From Glycine soja (lineage: Eukaryota; Streptophyta; Magnoliopsida; Fabales; Fabaceae), in contig NC_041003.1 in the NCBI RefSeq assembly GCF_004193775.1, positions 21,886,790 to 21,950,789 on the forward strand: DNA of 64,000 bases. The letters run 5' to 3'. Position numbers and translations under genes: made by a program. How positions within the stretch are numbered: position 1 is the stretch's first letter; each line of letters opens with the position of its first letter. The notes under the pieces are model-generated. The model was not told the origin of the DNA, did no database searches, and saw only the letters and a list, made by a program, of their open reading frames with translations. Positions 10,002 through 21,324 of this stretch are shown here, one piece after another.

Positions 10002-10908
10002 TGATGCAACCCTACCCCGCAAGGGCATTGGGTAGAAGACTCCAAGTAGATTGGGCTAGAGATCCAAGGGAAGGCCCTAGGATTCTCATGAGCCTTAGGG
10101 TAGATTTCGAGCCCATGGGCTAAGTATGAGCCCGCTTATCTTTGTAAATATTACAATAGGTATTTCCTTCGTCTGGGCCTTGTATTTTGGTCATTCTAGT
10201 AGTATAGGGTTTTAGCCTTGTATTTCGGGGCATTTTGAGTAGTCTTTGTAGTAAGGACTTTTTTTTGTATTTTAATGTTTTTTGTCATGGGGGTGAGCTT
10301 AGCTATTATAGGGGGTGTGTAGCTAAGCTCTAACTTCTCATCTCAAGGAGGTGAGCTTAGCTATTAGAGATGTCTGTGTAGCTAAGCTCAACCTTCTTTA
10401 GGAATCTTCTTAAGGAAGCTTCTCAAGGAGGTGAGCTTAGCTATGAGAGGGGTGTGTGTAGCTAAGCTCTAGCTTCTCTAGGAAGTTTTCTCAAAGAAGC
10501 TTCTCAAGGAAGTTTTCTCAAGAAAGCTTCTCAAGGAAGCTACCTAGTCTATAAATAGAAGCATGTGTAACACTTGTTCTAACTTTGATGAATGAGAGTC
10601 TTGTGAGACACAACTCAAAGTTCAACTTCTCTCCCTTTTTCCTCCTTCAATTTCATGCTCCCCCCTCTCTCTTTCTCTCCCTCTTTATTTTCCTCCATTG
10701 AAGCATCCTCTCCAAGCTTCTTATCCAAGGCTCATCTTGGTGGTGAAGCTCCTTCTTCCATGGCTTATTCCTTAATGGATGGTGCCTCCTCTCACCTCTT
10801 TTCCTTTGTCTTTCAATGCATCTCCATGGTGGAAAATCACCATTAAAGGACCCCATTGAAGCTCAAAGATCCAACCTCCATAGAAGCCCCACAAGCAAGT
10901 TTCCATCA
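10002..10908 (+). repeat. Left LTR of element C
   Basis: It starts TGATGCAACCC and ends TTCCATCA; TGATG/CATCA form a 5-bp terminal inverted repeat. It contains three GAGCTTAGCTA...TAGCTAAGCTC hairpins (10295-10330, 10353-10389, 10433-10469), tandem AAGCTTCTCAAGGAAG units (about 10400-10545) and a TATA element CTATAAATAG at 10549-10558. Only scattered differences separate it from 16490-17395. Confidence 0.88.
10549..10558 (+). promoter_or_regulatory. TATA element of the element C LTR
   Basis: CTATAAATAG lies about 550 bases into the LTR, after the hairpin and AAGCTTCTC repeats. The right LTR has the identical sequence at 17037-17046. Position and sequence suit an RNA polymerase II LTR promoter. 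Confidence 0.6.
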
Positions 10909-10910
10909 AG

Positions 10911-10928
10911 TGGTAATCAGAGCACAAG
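10911..10928 (+). other. Primer-binding site of element C (initiator-Met tRNA type)
   Basis: TGGTAATCAGAGCACAAG starts two bases after the LTR end. It resembles TGGTATCAGAGC, complementary to the 3' end of initiator methionine tRNA, with one inserted A. Confidence 0.65.
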
Positions 10929-10979
10929 AGCTTCAAGTAGGTGCTCCTTAAACCTCCATTAATTTTTTTGCTTTACCTT

Positions 10980-13592
10980 CTCTTCCATTGTTGTTTCTTC
11001 ATTTTTTCTCCATGTATCTCCTCACATGTCTTGTGATAAATGTTTTTAACATGATTCTTTAGAGTTTCCACCGATTAAACTTGCTATAGAAGCTAGATTT
11101 GATTTTCTATGGTTCAAATTTCTTGTTCTTGTTCTTGAACCATGAATTGTGTTGAGTTTAGGTTCCTTTGAGTTTTGTCTTGTTATTTTTTGTGGCTGAA
11201 ACCTAAACCATAAAATTCTTACAAAAATATTAAAGTAGAAGAAAACCTCAAAAATCTAGAGTGACTTGTTCACCTATTGTAGTTTTGTCGTAGAAGTCAT
11301 GTCTAGTCATGAAACTTGTCACATAAGATTTCTTATGTTGTGCTGAATTTTATTTTCTTGTTTCGTTGTCTAACTCATTTGTTCATGAGTGTATGAAATT
11401 CTTTTATCCTATTATTTGATTTGAGTCAAATCTTTCATGTTAATTAGTCCTTAACATGTTCATGCAAAATTCTTAGAGAGTCTTTGATTGTGAACCTTTT
11501 CTTGAACTTTTAGGTTTCCTTATGATTGTGTCTATTGTGAATTTGAGTTTTGGTGATTGAATTGCTGGCTGAAATGTTGATCCTAAGTGAATATTGAACT
11601 CCTAAAACTGTGTTAAACAATCCTAGTGAGTTCAACATACATAGGAAGGTTGAAAGTAAGCCCAAGGCAATCAATATACCATGCTTAAAAAAAAATCTCT
11701 GGTGCTGGCAGCTTGGACATACAAAATTGTAAAAATTACTGAGAATTGGTTACTTCGAATTTTGAGATGAAATTTTTACTGAATTTGCTAGACATCTGGA
11801 AAGAAGTTATAAAAAAAGAATCAAGTGATTTGGATAAAAGGAAAAAATACTAAAAATCACACAAGTTGGCAAAAAAATCAGTATCCAGGAAAAAAAAAGT
11901 GAAAGGGAAGTGTGCTTGTTGTTTTGGCTCAAAATTTATTCTATAATTGGTGCCTATGTTATACCAATCTTAGTTCCGAAATTTCAATTGAAAATTACTG
12001 TGAAAACAAGTGCCAAAGCTAGAGGTTTGTTGAGTCATTTTTTTATAGTTTTTTTCTCTACTCTAGAGCCATTCTAAGTTTCTCTTTGAGTCCTAGCTTG
12101 CTTCTATGTCCGTTTCATTGCTTTAATTGTTGAATAATCCTTGAAAAATTATCTTGTTAAAACTTCATTGGTTTAGATTTCATTTCATTTTTTTTGGTCT
12201 TTGGTTATTGCTTGTCTCTTTGTTTCCTTGGTTGTGGGTTGCCATATAGGGAATTGGAAGGAGGATTGGTGCCATCCCTTGAAGAATTTGAGTCAAGAAG
12301 AAAGGGGCCAACCACCTTAAGAACTATTGGACTAAGAAGCACTCCAAATTGAGTGAATCACCAAAGAGAGAAGAACCACCAAAATTGAGGACCGTTTTGT
12401 AATTTTGTAATTTGCAATTTACTTACCTTCATTGCTTTCAAGTTTTGTAACAAAAAGGCCTTTCATTGGAATTGTGTTGGGAGCCTCCAATAGGTTACCA
12501 AACTTCCATTTGTGTGTAATAATTTTAGGCAATTTTTCCTTAGGATAGTGAGTGTTTTGTTGGGAACCTTGAATGTGGTCATCCAAACACTCTTAGGATT
12601 CGCCTAGTTTACATTTCTTGCTTACTTTCAAAGCTTATTTCCTTTACCTTCCATTGTCAAACCGCCTACATAGCTTTCCTTTTACCAATTAGTTTTTTTT
12701 ACCTTATCTTTCACACCTCTTTTAGTGTTTATTTTGGCTAGTTTCAACCATAGTTTCTTTTACCCTTTTGTTTTCAAACGTCCAACAAGAAAGAACCACA
12801 ACTTAGGAACCAACATGAGTCATCATTCATCTAGTGTTAATGGCGAAGGTACTAGTCATAAAGACCCTTTATCTAGAATCTTAGATGAGTTGAGTTCCCT
12901 CAAGCTATGGAAAGAAAAACAAGAGAGAAAAGAAAAAGGAAAAAAAAGAGTGGACGAAATAAGTCAAGATGAAAGAAAGAAAATAAGAGAGGAAGAAAGA
13001 AGAAAAATAATAAAAGAAATGAAAAGAGAAAAGCATGCCTCCTATAGTAGTCATAACTCTTGCAAGAGTCTAAGTGAAGAACTTCGTGACTATTACGAAG
13101 GAAGGCATAGGTCACATCTTAGACCTCACTCCCATAGAAGAGAAAAGGAAAGAAAGCCTCAAGAGGCTAACATTAACCTCTCATACTTCCATGGGAAGGA
13201 CAATGTAGAGGCTAACTTAGATTGGGAAATAAGGGTAGAGCAACAACTTAAAAACAAGTATACTTCAAAATCTTATAGCTCTCACTCTTATCCAAAGAAA
13301 GACCAAGGTCAAGGCATCTTAGGGGTGACACCTTCTAAGCCCAAAGATGATAAGGGGAAGACAATAGAAAAGCAAGCCCCTAAGGTTAGTAAGCAAGAGA
13401 AAACTAGCTCTATAAAGTTCTTTAAATGTCTTGGAAGAGGACACATTACTTCTCAATGCCCCACCACAAAAACCATGATTTTGAGGGGCCAAGACATTTA
13501 TAGTAGCCAAGATGAGGCTACTACTTCACCTTCCTCTAGTGAAAGTAAAAAAGCAAAAGGGGAAGAATCTAGTGAAGAAATCTACCCCCAAG
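10980..13592 (+). repeat. Left arm of the 2.6-kb inverted repeat in element C
   Basis: The arm begins CTCTTCCATTG and ends TCTACCCCCAAG. Its reverse complement appears at 13783-16371, with a few per cent substitutions and small indels in the parts compared by eye. It comprises the element's long leader (10980-12814, no recognisable coding) and a gag remnant (12815-13592). Confidence 0.88.
12815..13592 (+). pseudogene. Element C gag remnant, left arm
   Basis: The ATG at 12815 opens MSHHSSSVNGEGTSHKDP. A highly charged Lys/Glu/Arg helix-like stretch follows, then YYEGRHRSHLRPHSHRRE. SYFHGKDNVEANLDWEIRVEQ recalls the start of a Ty3/Gypsy gag capsid domain, but the domain stops there: an internal deletion joins it to KSYSSHSYPKKD. 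The zinc knuckle FFKCLGRGHITSQC has lost its first Cys (the right-arm copy keeps C-x2-C-x4-H-x4-C). The open frame runs on into the LTR fragment to 13636. No protease or pol follows. It is a non-functional gag piece. Confidence 0.75.
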
Positions 13593-13782
13593 AAATCTTG
13601 GTGGTGAAGCTCCCTCTTCCATGGCTTATTCCCTAGTGGATGGCGCCGCCTATTACCTCTTCTCCTTTGTCTTCTGCTACATCTCCAAGGTGGAAAATCA
13701 CCATTAAAGGACCTCATTGAAGCTCAAAGATCCAGCCTCCATAGAAGCCCCACAAGCAAGCTTCCATCAGGTTGTCCTTCCT
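13593..13782 (+). repeat. Core between the inverted-repeat arms: LTR 3'-end fragment
   Basis: Positions about 13598-13769 match the last ~175 bp of the element C LTR (TTGGTGGTGAAGCTCC ... TTCCATCA), in direct orientation. A 13-base remainder leads into the right arm. It is a truncated LTR lying at the centre of the palindrome. Confidence 0.8.
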
Positions 13783-14562
13783 CTTGGGGGTAGATTTCTT
13801 CACTAGATTCTTCCCCTTTTGCTTTTTCACTTTCACTAGAGGAAGGTGAAGTAGTAGCCTCATCTTGGCTACTATAAATGTCTTGGCCCCTCATAATCAT
13901 GGTTTTTGTGGTGGGGCATTGAGAAGTAATGTGTCCTCTTCCAAGACATTTAAAGCACTTTATAGAGCTAGTTTTCTCTTGCATACTAGCCTTAGGGGCT
14001 TGCTTTTCTATTGTCTTCCCCTTATCATCTTTGGGCTTAGAAGGTGTCACCCCTAAGATGTCTTGACCTTGGTCTTTCTTTGGATAAGAGTGAGAGCCAT
14101 AAGATTTTGAAGTAGACTTCTTTTTAAGTTGTTGCTTTACCCTTATTTCCCAATCTAAGTTAGCCTCTACATTGTCCTTCCCATGGAAGTATGAGAGTTT
14201 AATGTTAGCCTCTTGAGGCTTTCTTTCCTTTTCTCTTCTATGGGAGTGAGGTCTAAGATGTGACCTATGCCTTCCTTCGTAATAGTCACGAAGTTCTTCA
14301 CTTAGGCTTTTGCAAGAGTTATGACTATTATAGTAGGCATGTTTTTCTCTGTTCATTTCTTTCATTATTTTTCTTCTTTCTTCCTCTCTTATTTTCTTTC
14401 TTTCATCTTGACTTATTTCTTCCACTCTTTTTTTTTTCCTTTTTCTTTTCTCTCTTGTTTTTCTTTCCATAACTTGAGGGAACTCAACTCATCTAAGATT
14501 CTAGATAAAGGGTCTTTATGACTAGTACCCTTGCCATTAACACTAGATGAATGATGACTCAT
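13783..14562 (-). pseudogene. Element C gag remnant, right arm (inverted copy)
   Basis: This is the reverse complement of 12815-13592. The same internal capsid deletion is present, so the inversion copied an already defective gag. Here the zinc knuckle is complete (CFKCLGRGHITSQC, C-x2-C-x4-H-x4-C). The ATG lies at 14562, but the A-rich tract near 14440 shifts the frame, so the downstream part is read from 14470. The three-residue differences from the left arm show independent decay after duplication. Confidence 0.75.
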
Positions 14563-16371
14563 GTTGGTTCCTAAGTTGTGGTTCTTTCTTGTTGGAGGTT
14601 TGAAAACAAAAGGTAAAAGAAACTATGGTTGAAACTAGCCAAATAAACACTAAAAGAGGTGTGAAAGATAAGGTAAAAAAACTAATTGGTAAAATGCAAG
14701 CTATCTAGGCGGTTTGACAATGGAAGGTAAAAGAAATAAGCTACGAAAGTAGCAAGAAATGTAAACTAGGTGAATCCTAAGAGTGTTTGGATGACCACAT
14801 TCAAGGTTCCCAACAAAACACTCACTATCCTAAGTAAAAATTGCCTAAAATTATTACACACGAATGGAAGTTTGGTAACCTATTGGAGGCTCCCAACACA
14901 CTTCCAATGAAAGACCTTTTTGTTACAAAAACTTGAAAGCAATGAAGGTAAGTAAATTTCAAATTACAAAATTACAAAACGGTCCTCAATTTTGGTGGTT
15001 GTTCTCTCTTTGGTGATTCACTCAATTTGGAGTGCTTCTTAGTCTAATAGCTCTTAAGGTGGTTGGCCCCTTGCTTCTGGACTCCAATTCTTCAAGGGAT
15101 GGCACCAATCCTCCTTCCAATTCCCTATATGGCAACCCACAAACAAGGAAACAAAGAGACAAGCAATAACCAAAGACCAAAAAAAATGAAATGAAAGCTA
15201 AACCAATGGAGTTTTAACAAGACAATTTTTCAAGGATTATTCAACAATTAAAGCAATGAAAAGGACATAGAAGCAAGCTAGGACTCAAAGAGAAACTTAG
15301 AATGGCTCTAGAGTAGAGTAAAAAAAAACTGAAAAAAAAAAGACTCAACAAAACTCTAGCTTTGGCACTTGTCTTCATGCTAATTTTGAATTGAAATTTC
15401 CAATTATAGAATAAATTTTGAGCCAAACCAACAAGCACCCTTCCCTTTCACCTTTTTTTTCTGGATACTGATTTTCCTGCCAACTTGTGCGATTTTTCGT
15501 ATTTTTTCCTTTTATCCAAATCACTTGTTTCTTTTTTTATTACTTTTTTCCAGATGTCTAGAAAATTCAGTAAAAATATCAGCTCAAAATTCGAAGTAAC
15601 CAATTATCAGTAATTTTTACAATTTAGTATGTCCAAGCTGCCAGCACCAGCGATATGTTTCTTTAAGCATGGTATAGTGATTGCCTTGGACTTACTTTCA
15701 ACCTTCCTATGTATGTTGAACTCACTAGGATTGTTTACCACAGTTTTAGGAGTTCAATATTCACTTAGGATCAACATTTCAGCCAGCAATTCAATCACCA
15801 AAACTCAAATTCACAATAGACACAATCATAAAGAAACCTAAAAGTTCAAGAAAAGGTTCACAATCAAAGACTCTCTAAGAATTTTGCATGAACATGTTAA
15901 GGACTAATTAACATGAAAGATTTGACTCAAATCAAATAATAGGCTAAAAGAATTTCATACACTCATGAACAAATGAGTTAGACAAAGAAACAAGAAAATA
16001 AAATTCAGCACAACATAAGAAATCTTATGTGACAAGTTTCATGACTAGACATGACTTCTATGACAAAACTACAATAGGTGAACAAGTCACTCTAGATTTT
16101 TGAGGTTTTCTTCTACTTTAATATTTTTGTAAGAATTTTATGGTTTAGGTTTAAGCCACAAAAAATAACAAGACAAAACTCAAAGGAACCTAAACTCAAC
16201 ACAATTCATGGTTCAAGAACAAGAACAAGAAATTTGAAGCATAGAAAATCAAATCTAGCTTCTATAGCAAGTTTAATCGGTGGAAACTCTAAAGAATCAT
16301 GTTAAAAACATTTATCACAAGACATGTGAGGAGATACATGGAGAAAAAATGAAGAAACAACAATGGAAGAG
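13783..16371 (-). repeat. Right arm of the 2.6-kb inverted repeat in element C
   Basis: It is the reverse complement of 10980-13592. It ends CAATGGAAGAG and then passes at 16371 directly into a duplicate of element A sequence (GAAACAGTAGCC). The arm therefore ends 71 bases inside the leader, without the primer site or an adjoining inverted LTR. Confidence 0.88.
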
Positions 16372-16489
16372 AAACAGTAGCCGTGAGACTGTGGTTTAAG
16401 CTACTTTCCTTGATATCTGTCTTATACCTAACTCCATCTAACTATTCAGGTTACATTTTATTCTTCTCTTTGGATAACTGCATACCTTG
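16371..16489 (+). repeat. Duplicate of element A flank in front of the right C LTR
   Basis: GAAACAGTAGCCGTGAGACT ... GCATACCTTG repeats 9883-10001 nearly exactly (one clear difference, Cttatgcc versus Cttatacc). It includes the CCTTG target site. It shows that the right LTR was copied together with the flanking DNA that belongs left of the element. Confidence 0.85.
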
Positions 16490-17395
16490 TGATGCAACCC
16501 TACCCCGCAAGGGCATTGGGTAGAAGACTCCAAGTAGATTGGGCTAGAGATCCAAGGGAAGGCCCTAGGGTTCTCATGAGCCTTAGGGTAGATTTCGAGC
16601 CCATGGGCTAAGTATGAGCCCGCTTATCTTTGTAAATATTAGAATAGGTATTTCCTTCGTCTGGGCCTTGTATTTTGGCCATTCTAGTAGTATAGGGTTT
16701 TAGCCTTGTATTTCGGGGCATTTTGAGTAGCTTTTGTAGTAAGGACTTTTTTTTGTATTTTCATGTTTTTTGTCATGGGGGTGAGCTTAGCTATTATAGG
16801 GGGTGTGTAGCTAAGCTCTAGCTTCTCATCTCAAGGAGGTGAGCTTAACTATTAGAGATGTATGTGTAGCTCAGCTCAATCTTCTTTAGGAATCTTCTTA
16901 AGGAAGCTTCTCAAGGAGGTGAGCTTAGTTATGAGAGGGGTGTGTGTAGCTAAGCTCTAACTTCTCAAGGAAGTTTTCTCAAAGAAGCTTCTCAAGGAAG
17001 TTTTCTCAAGAAAGCTTCTCAAGGAAGCTACCTAGTCTATAAATAGAAGCATGTGTAACACTTGTTCTAACTTTGATGAATGAGAGTCTTGTGAGACACA
17101 ACTCAAAGTTCCACTTCTCTCCCTTTTTCTTCCTTCAATTTCGTGCTCCCCCTCTCTCTTTCTCTCCCTCTTTCTTTTCCTCCATTGAAGCATCCTCTCC
17201 AAGCTTCTTATCCAAGGCTCATCTTGGTGGTGAAGCTCCTTCTTCCATTGCTTATTCCTTAATGGATGGCGCCTCCTCTCACCTCTTTTCCTTTGTCTTC
17301 CTCTGCATCTCCATGGTGGAAAATCATCATTAAAGGACCCCATTGAAGCTCAAAGATCCAGTCTCCATAGAAGCCCCACAAGCAAGTTTTCATCA
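16490..17395 (+). repeat. Right LTR of element C
   Basis: It matches 10002-10908 (TGATG start, CATCA end). The first hairpin is intact (16783-16818); the second and third carry substitutions in one arm each. TATA is at 17037-17046. CCTTG lies on both sides, which is the signature of a solo LTR in this position. Confidence 0.88.
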
Positions 17396-17400
17396 CCTTG

Positions 17401-17539
17401 TGAAAGACAAGTGATGAGGTCATTTTACTTCATTCTCTTATCATGCAATCAGTAACTTTGTAGCATACACCTTTGTACATAGTCACTGCATGTCATTGTC
17501 ACTTGAGGACAAGTGAGTTGTTCTCTTTTTGCTTGAGGA
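17401..17539 (+). other. 3' untranslated region of element A, second part
   Basis: The sequence continues the 3' region of A after C and aligns with 41335-41478 of D (gatgagg.cattt, cacttgaggacaag, gcttgaggacaag). It stops at the B insertion and resumes at 31456. Confidence 0.75.
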
Positions 17540-17544
17540 CAAGT

Positions 17545-19670
17545 TGTCATACCCTAATTTCGTCCGGGGACCATTGTTTGGTGGCATGCAACCTTGGCTT
17601 GACCGCCTCGAGGTACTTAACACCAATCGTTAGGTAATTCGAAAAGTTCTGCGACATTCTGGAAGTCAAAAAGAAGCATTGTTGCGCAATCCGTCAAGTT
17701 CCGCAACATTCCAAAAGTCAAAAAGGGCATTATTGCGCAATCCGTAAAGTTTCACAACATTCTGGAAAGAAAATGGGTGTCGTTACGTAATCCATAAAGT
17801 TCTGTAACGTTTCGGAAAGAAAACAGCCAAAAACACAAAAATTGGGGGGTGAACTTATAAAGATAGGGGTGTAAATAGCAATTCGAGTCTAGGCCCAACA
17901 TTTTGGAAGTTGGGTTTCTTAAGGAGGAAGCAACTAGGCGGCGAGCTCCTCCATGTTTTTGAAAAATGATTTCCGGGGCTTCCGTAATGCTTCCGTAAAA
18001 TTTACGAAAACCTTGGGTAAGCATATTTCACTTAACATTGGTGAAAGGGAAGATAAAAAAAAGATGAAAATCAAATCCGAAACACTTCCATAAGGCTTCC
18101 GTAACTTTTCCGTAAAGTACGAAAAGGGGGGTGAACTTAGTAATTGGGGTGCGCTTAGAAATCTTCCTCAAGAAGCCTCTGGACGGCAAGCACCTCTCTT
18201 TTTCCCTATAAGTAGTGGAGGGGGCTGTTTCAAAAATATTCATGATCCCTACACTAAGCATTTCGGCTATTTTGGGCAAAAACACGTTTTCGTGAAGAAA
18301 AATCGAGTCAAAGTGCTTCATTAACGCTTTCGTAAGCGATTCTGTGGAAATTCTTCATCGTTCTTCACCGTTCTTTGTTTGTTCTTCATTTTTCTTCAAT
18401 CTTCAACTGGTAAGTGCCCGAAATCGAATCTTTCAATTCATTCTATGCACCCTTAGTGGTCCCTACTTCTTTTGTGTACTTTCACTTTAATTTCGCTTAC
18501 TTTTAGTTTTCTTTTCTTCTGCTTAAACGAGCTTTTTACTGTTTATTTAAGCCGTTTTCTCACCTAATAAATGATAAAATGAATTTCAACCGATCATTTG
18601 TGTTGTAATCTCGTTTAATCACTGTTAAAACAAAATCTAACCGACCGTTCACGCTGTAACCACTGTTAAACCAAAAAAAGGCAAAATAATAATAAAATAA
18701 TCAAAATATCTTGAAAAATAATAATAAAATAATCAAAATATCTTTGAATAAAATAATAATAAAAAATCAATCAGACGTTTTTCTTTAGAAGTTTCCTTGA
18801 ATGAATTGACTAATAACCAAAGTGAAACTAAGGCTAAAATCAACTCACAAATCAAGCTTCGTCCGCAAAAGTCACTCAAAACCGTTTTAAGGTCCAACAC
18901 CTTAAACGGTCCTCTTTGCTTTTATCGGTTAACATGGACCGTTCAAAAGCATAAAATCAACACATAACTTTACCGCTTTTGCAAGAACTACGTAGGTCTG
19001 ATTTCCTCATCGCAATTGAGGATACGTAGGAGCAAAAGCTCCGCTTTTTGCGACCACCCCTAGAGATCGTTAATAGTCCAAAGCCTTAACGTTTCTCTCC
19101 TTTAAAAAAAAAAAGAGATCGTTAATGGTCCAACACCTTAACGTTTCTCTCCTTTCAAAAGAATCAAAAGATCGTTTAAATGGTCCAACGCCTTAAACGA
19201 CTTTTGTGAGGTTAAAATCAATCTTGCGGAAAAAGATCGAAACAACTTAACCTACGTTTAGTTCTCAAAGAACTACGTAGGTCTGATTTCCTCATCGCAA
19301 TTGAGGATACGTAGGAGCGAGGGAAACACCCTTGTCGACCACAAAAATATAAAAAATACAAAAAAAACACAAAAAGCATAAAAACACAAAAAGACATAAA
19401 AAAGGGAATATAACACATTTTGAAGTCATATTTGCACACTTGATTAAAGGCTGCCATCCGTTGTGACGGACGCGTGGGGTGCTAATACCTTCCTCGTGCG
19501 TAAAAACAACTCCCGAACCTTTCACGATTAAAGTTCGTAGACCACACCTTTTTGGTTTTTCTTATGTTTTTCTCGAATAAACGTTGGTGGCGACTCCGCA
19601 CGCATTCCTCCCTTGGAAGACGCACCCATGAGCCCCGCGTCGCCCTCCCGCTGAAGGGTAGGTTACGACA
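17545..19670 (+). repeat. Left LTR of element B
   Basis: The 2126-bp LTR has a TGTCATACCCTAATTTCGTC start, repeated CGTAATCCGTAAAGTT-like units (17640-17810), a TATA-like CCCTATAAGTAG near 18203, TTCTTCATCGTTCTTC repeats (about 18345-18400) and two CTACGTAG stem-loops (18988-19029, 19273-19314). Unit 'GATCGTT(T)AA.GGTCCAA.CCTTAA' recurs three times at 19062-19200. It matches 29349-31450. Confidence 0.88.
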
Positions 19671-19672
19671 GT

Positions 19673-19690
19673 TGGTGACTCTACTGGGGA
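19673..19690 (+). other. Primer-binding site of element B
   Basis: TGGTGACTCTACTGGGGA begins two bases after the LTR end. Sites of the form TGGYGACTCYRCTGGGGA occur at this place in Tat/Ogre elements, where a tRNA-Arg primer has been proposed; the tRNA identity here is from memory. Confidence 0.6.
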
Positions 19691-21324
19691 CTGTTTTTAG
19701 AGATTTAGGCCTTCTAATCTCGTGCAATATCATGACTTCCTCTTTTGTTGGTTTCCTTTTATTTCTCTTACGTTCTTATATATAACTCTTTGATGCTTTT
19801 AGTGTGTTTTTGAAATGTATGCATTAGATAGATATTTATTCATTTCATGCACACAAACACCAACACTATTTGTAGCACGGTGAGTTGAAAAGGGGCCCTA
19901 TACCCGGGTCCATGGGAACATAAGGAGTGGAGGTGAATCTGTGGTCATGCGGGGTCTCCGACTTGCTTGATAACAGTGAACCCTCATCTAGAGTTTTTCC
20001 TTTGATAACATATTGTTGCTGGTAGTCCCTACTGCCGCAATATGTTTTTTGAAGGGGATGATACCTCTAGAAACCATCAAGAGAGATATGACCACCTTGG
20101 GAATTATCACTAAAAGCCTTTTAGTTCCTCCCGTTTAGGTCCCTAAAATAGGGGCACAAAGCGAACACACTGCGTGCGTCACTTCCATGCATATAACCTA
20201 AATGTCATGTATGCCTTTGTTGTATGATTATTTTAGGATATTGGCATGTTGTGTACATCCCCCTGTTGCGCTTTTGCGCATCTGCATCATGTCGTCACAC
20301 ATGCGTTGTATGTTGGTCTCATCTTTTGTCACGGGAAGCTGGAAGGTCCATATCACCTTCTTAACTGTACACATGGGGCACTGCGCCCCCAAATGCGCAA
20401 GTAAGAAGATATGATTTTTTGGTCTCTCGTGTCCATAAATGCATTCATATCATGCACCGCATAAGCATCTCTCATGGCATCGTAATGGACATATCGTTCC
20501 TGTATTTGTCACTTACCATATTCATGCATTGCATTTTGCATAAGTCACTTCATCACCATGCATCTGCATCTAACATGTTTTTTGCATACCATTTTTTTCA
20601 TGTTTACTCATACATGATCCTTGCATTTTCCTATTCAAAACAAAAACAAAAAAGGAAGCATGAAAATTCACGCAGCATTCTTAGTTGCATATGTTCGGTA
20701 CCATGAGCCAACCATGTTGGGATCATAAACCCGTTTCACTTAAAAACAAAATGATTGAACATGGTACCTAATGCATGGTTAACTAAGAAAATATGTTTCT
20801 TCAGGCATCTCAATTTCATAATTACATTTGCCATGCATAGCTTAAGTATGCTCGAGTCATTCATCTCTGTGAAATGTTGTCAAATTATTGGCAATTGAAA
20901 TTGCCATTCCTTGGGTTATGGAGTTGAACCAAGCTTATGCTTTTACGAAAAAGGTTCATCAAGTCAAGTTGAAGTATGGAAGTAACCATCTTGCAAAAAT
21001 TGGGGCAAAAGATGGATCGGGTTACATCGCTGCTTCGTCTACTGCCAAACACATTTAGGACTATTGATGTCCTTGTTACTTCTAGTTTCACCTTGACAAA
21101 GATGTCGTGGACCATGTTGAAAATCTAAATTGATTCAACCCCATGTCTAGCGTAAAAATTCGCAATACTTCAACTGTGCATCATTCGCATACATGCATGC
21201 TTTTCATTGGCTGCATTGCTCATTGCATTCTTTCCTTGAAGAAAAAACGAACTTAATCATTGTTATCAAAAGGAAAGAACACGCTTTATGGTGCCCTTAT
21301 CGAACCCGTGCTAGAGCCAGAGTA
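19691..21324 (+). other. 5' leader of element B, no gene seen
   Basis: This 1.6-kb stretch has only short frames with no recognisable domain. It is rich in CATGCAT-type words. It is the expected long untranslated leader between primer site and gag in this type of element. Confidence 0.5.

Larger units (their letters stand above)
10002..17395 (+). mobile_element. Element C: palindromic, non-autonomous LTR retrotransposon derivative, TSD CCTTG
   Basis: Two 907/906-bp LTRs (10002-10908 and 16490-17395) start TGATG and end CATCA. CCTTG occurs before the left LTR (9997-10001), before the right LTR (16485-16489) and after the right LTR (17396-17400). The interior is a giant inverted repeat (arms 10980-13592 and 13783-16371) around a 190-bp core holding a 3' LTR fragment. 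A second copy of 115 bp of element A flank (16371-16485) sits between the right arm and right LTR. No pol is present. It is not a simple element: the right LTR looks like a solo LTR with its own duplication. Confidence 0.85.

Noticed and set aside
10653..10856. Overlapping frames on both strands in the C LTR (also 17032-17343)
   Set aside because: They lie in LTR sequence downstream of TATA, are not conserved as protein between the LTRs, and show no domain.
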